Below, one piece after another: positions 62,690 through 64,000 of a stretch of 64,000 nt of DNA. Under the pieces are notes generated by a model that saw only the letters and a program-made list of their open reading frames with translations, made no database searches and was not told where the DNA came from. Each line of letters starts with the position of its first letter. The stretch's first letter is position 1. The stretch spans positions 186,001-250,000 of the forward strand of contig CAJNDS010002489.1 in assembly GCA_905221605.1 (NCBI GenBank), written 5' to 3'. The position numbers were made by a program, and so were the translations under genes. The DNA comes from Symbiodinium natans. Its lineage: Eukaryota; Sar; Dinophyceae; Suessiales; Symbiodiniaceae.

Positions 62690-63941
62690 CGAGGAGCCAC
62701 CTGCGCACCGACGTTTTTCAGCTGGGATGCGAGAGTCTTGCTTGTAGTCTCTAGCACTTTCTTCGTTCACTGAGAAGAAAAACACTGTGGTTTTTCATGC
62801 GGCCAAGGGAAGATGACAAGTTTTATCATCGTTCGGCACAAAGGTGAGTCTCGACGAGATTCGGACCACGCACATCCAATCCTACAGTACAAGGGTTTAG
62901 GGCTTAGGGCTTAGGGTTTAGGGTTTGGGGGTTACAGGCCATTCCCATCATTCCTCCGAGAACCGGTTGCGCGCTTGGAAAAATACCAAGACCTGTGGCA
63001 GGCTGCCTCTCATTGAGCGGCAGAAACGCAGAAACGCGGACGGGGATTTGGTCCCTTCATCCGCGTGCCTCTCAAGCCCAGCTCTTTGGTCGTTCAGCAG
63101 TACACAGAATTCTTACTTCTCCAATAACCCAGGGGAAAAAAGGTTTCTACTAAACAAGGAAACCCAAAAAGTTAAAAGTTCAACTAAAGGCGATGTAAGA
63201 ATTTGTGATGAACATTTCTGAACCATCTTACACTGCCACGCAGCCTACAGGCTCGGCGCAGCAGGCTGCCCGCAATGTCAATGAGCTTTACCAGATTCAG
63301 ATGTGAAACCCCAAGCGAGTGTTGTGGCTTCTTGCTTTCCAGCCTTGTCTTAGCAATCTTGTCTTGTTGTGTTAGTTAGCCGTTTTCCTTTTGATGGTTA
63401 TCCAGGCTAGTAATCAAAGACATGCGGGCCACGTACAGCGTATCTTGCAGGCCATTCCCATCATTCCTCCATTTACCAGTTGGAAATGGTACTTGCAAAT
63501 GCGCAAACCACCGATTGTGCACCAAGATTGAGGAACGTGAGAGAGACGGGCGTCAAGTATGCTCAAGCAAAACGACCCGATCTCAGAAAAAAAGTAGCGT
63601 CAGGCACCACGCACTCGGCGGGTTCTTGATGATGTGGGCCGCTTGTGCAGGTCCTAAGCTCTCCTCTTCATGGTTCTGTTGGATTTACGAGCGCAGGCTG
63701 TGGGACGCCTCTTGTCGCTCTTGCCATGGGCAGAAGACAGCGCACCACGAAGCTAAGTCTACGGCATCCTCACGAAATCAGCAAATATGTGCCTGCAGGC
63801 GCCTGCCATGGCCCTAACAGCAAAATGGGTTTAGGGTTTAGGATTTGGGGTTTAGGGTTTAGGGCTCCCTCCGACCATGTTTGATCGAGCTGCCGCCGCT
63901 TCACCGCCGCAGCATGTCGGCCATCAGGATGTCGGCCATCC
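62690..63941. other. Unique stretch, no firm gene
   Basis: TTTAGGG/CTTAGGG stubs at 62894-62930 and 63828-63868. Two segments share ACAGGCCATTCCCATCATTCCTCC (62934 and 63449; quoted in two overlapping parts: ACAGGCCATTCCCATCATT and CATCATTCCTCC, the second copy starting GCAGG), hinting at an old duplication. ORFs lack domains. Confidence 0.45.
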
Positions 63942-64000
63942 TTTACTCCCCTTAGAACCTGAATAAAAATAATAACTTTAATACTCTCTTGAGTTTTATA
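63942..64000 (+). mobile_element. Dispersed element family E copy 3, cut by window end
   Basis: TTACTCCCCTTAGAACCTGA then an AATAAT-rich middle, truncated at the window edge. Confidence 0.7.

Overview
This is a nuclear genome window from a eukaryote, most probably a dinoflagellate or close alveolate relative. The evidence is: hundreds of TTTAGGG/CCCTAAA telomere-type heptamers scattered through the interior in both orientations; a sequence resembling the 3' part of the dinoflagellate spliced leader (TTTGGCTCAAG) directly before an ATG; small candidate exons with AG/GT borders; and a near-identical armadillo-repeat array joined to a GGDEF-like domain. There is no operon structure, no rRNA, and no tRNA I can support. 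Gene density is very low, and most long ORFs in the window are artefacts of repeats.

The best-defined object is a complete LTR retrotransposon at 40786-49392 (8607 bp). It has 287-bp LTRs that look identical by eye, a TAGGG target duplication, a half-tRNA-Met primer-binding site of the copia/Ty5 kind, and a polypurine tract. Instead of gag-pol it carries two large overlapping ORFs in different frames. ORF1 (about 1379 aa from its likely ATG) holds a WW domain, an S1-like domain, an MLLE (PABC-like) domain with KITGMLLG, three CCCH zinc fingers and a C-terminal SAM-like helical segment. ORF2 (about 1172 aa) holds three more CCCH fingers. I see no protease, integrase, reverse transcriptase or RNase H. 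This is the strongest candidate for an undescribed system: a recently mobile, apparently non-autonomous element encoding RNA-binding proteins.

A second composite repeat, 13880-18080, is bounded by about 45-bp inverted termini. It contains about seven 265-bp tandem units, each with a 52-nt-arm hairpin, followed by 2.4 copies of an 808-823-bp tandem unit and two more short copies of hairpin-type sequence.

The rest is a mosaic. Short unique islands, some with exon-like coding potential, lie between telomere-like tracts (7-, 8- and 9-nt variants), several families of short inverted-repeat elements of 80-160 bp (called A-G here), simple repeats, and a tandem segmental duplication at 29519-34200. 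In two of the short elements a telomere-like tract sits inside the element, so tracts can apparently arise or expand after the element inserted.

Host gene candidates are all on the minus strand unless stated. They are a GGDEF-armadillo gene (24549-26335, probably intron-containing), a two-exon fragment with a 66-nt GT-AG intron (34994-35317), a possible methylthioribose-kinase-like exon (37881-38088), and isolated exon-like pieces near 26800, 27200, 28000, 30400-32600, 39300, 49500, 52300 and 58945(+). Exon calls are tentative because dinoflagellate splice sites are relaxed and no transcript data are available here.
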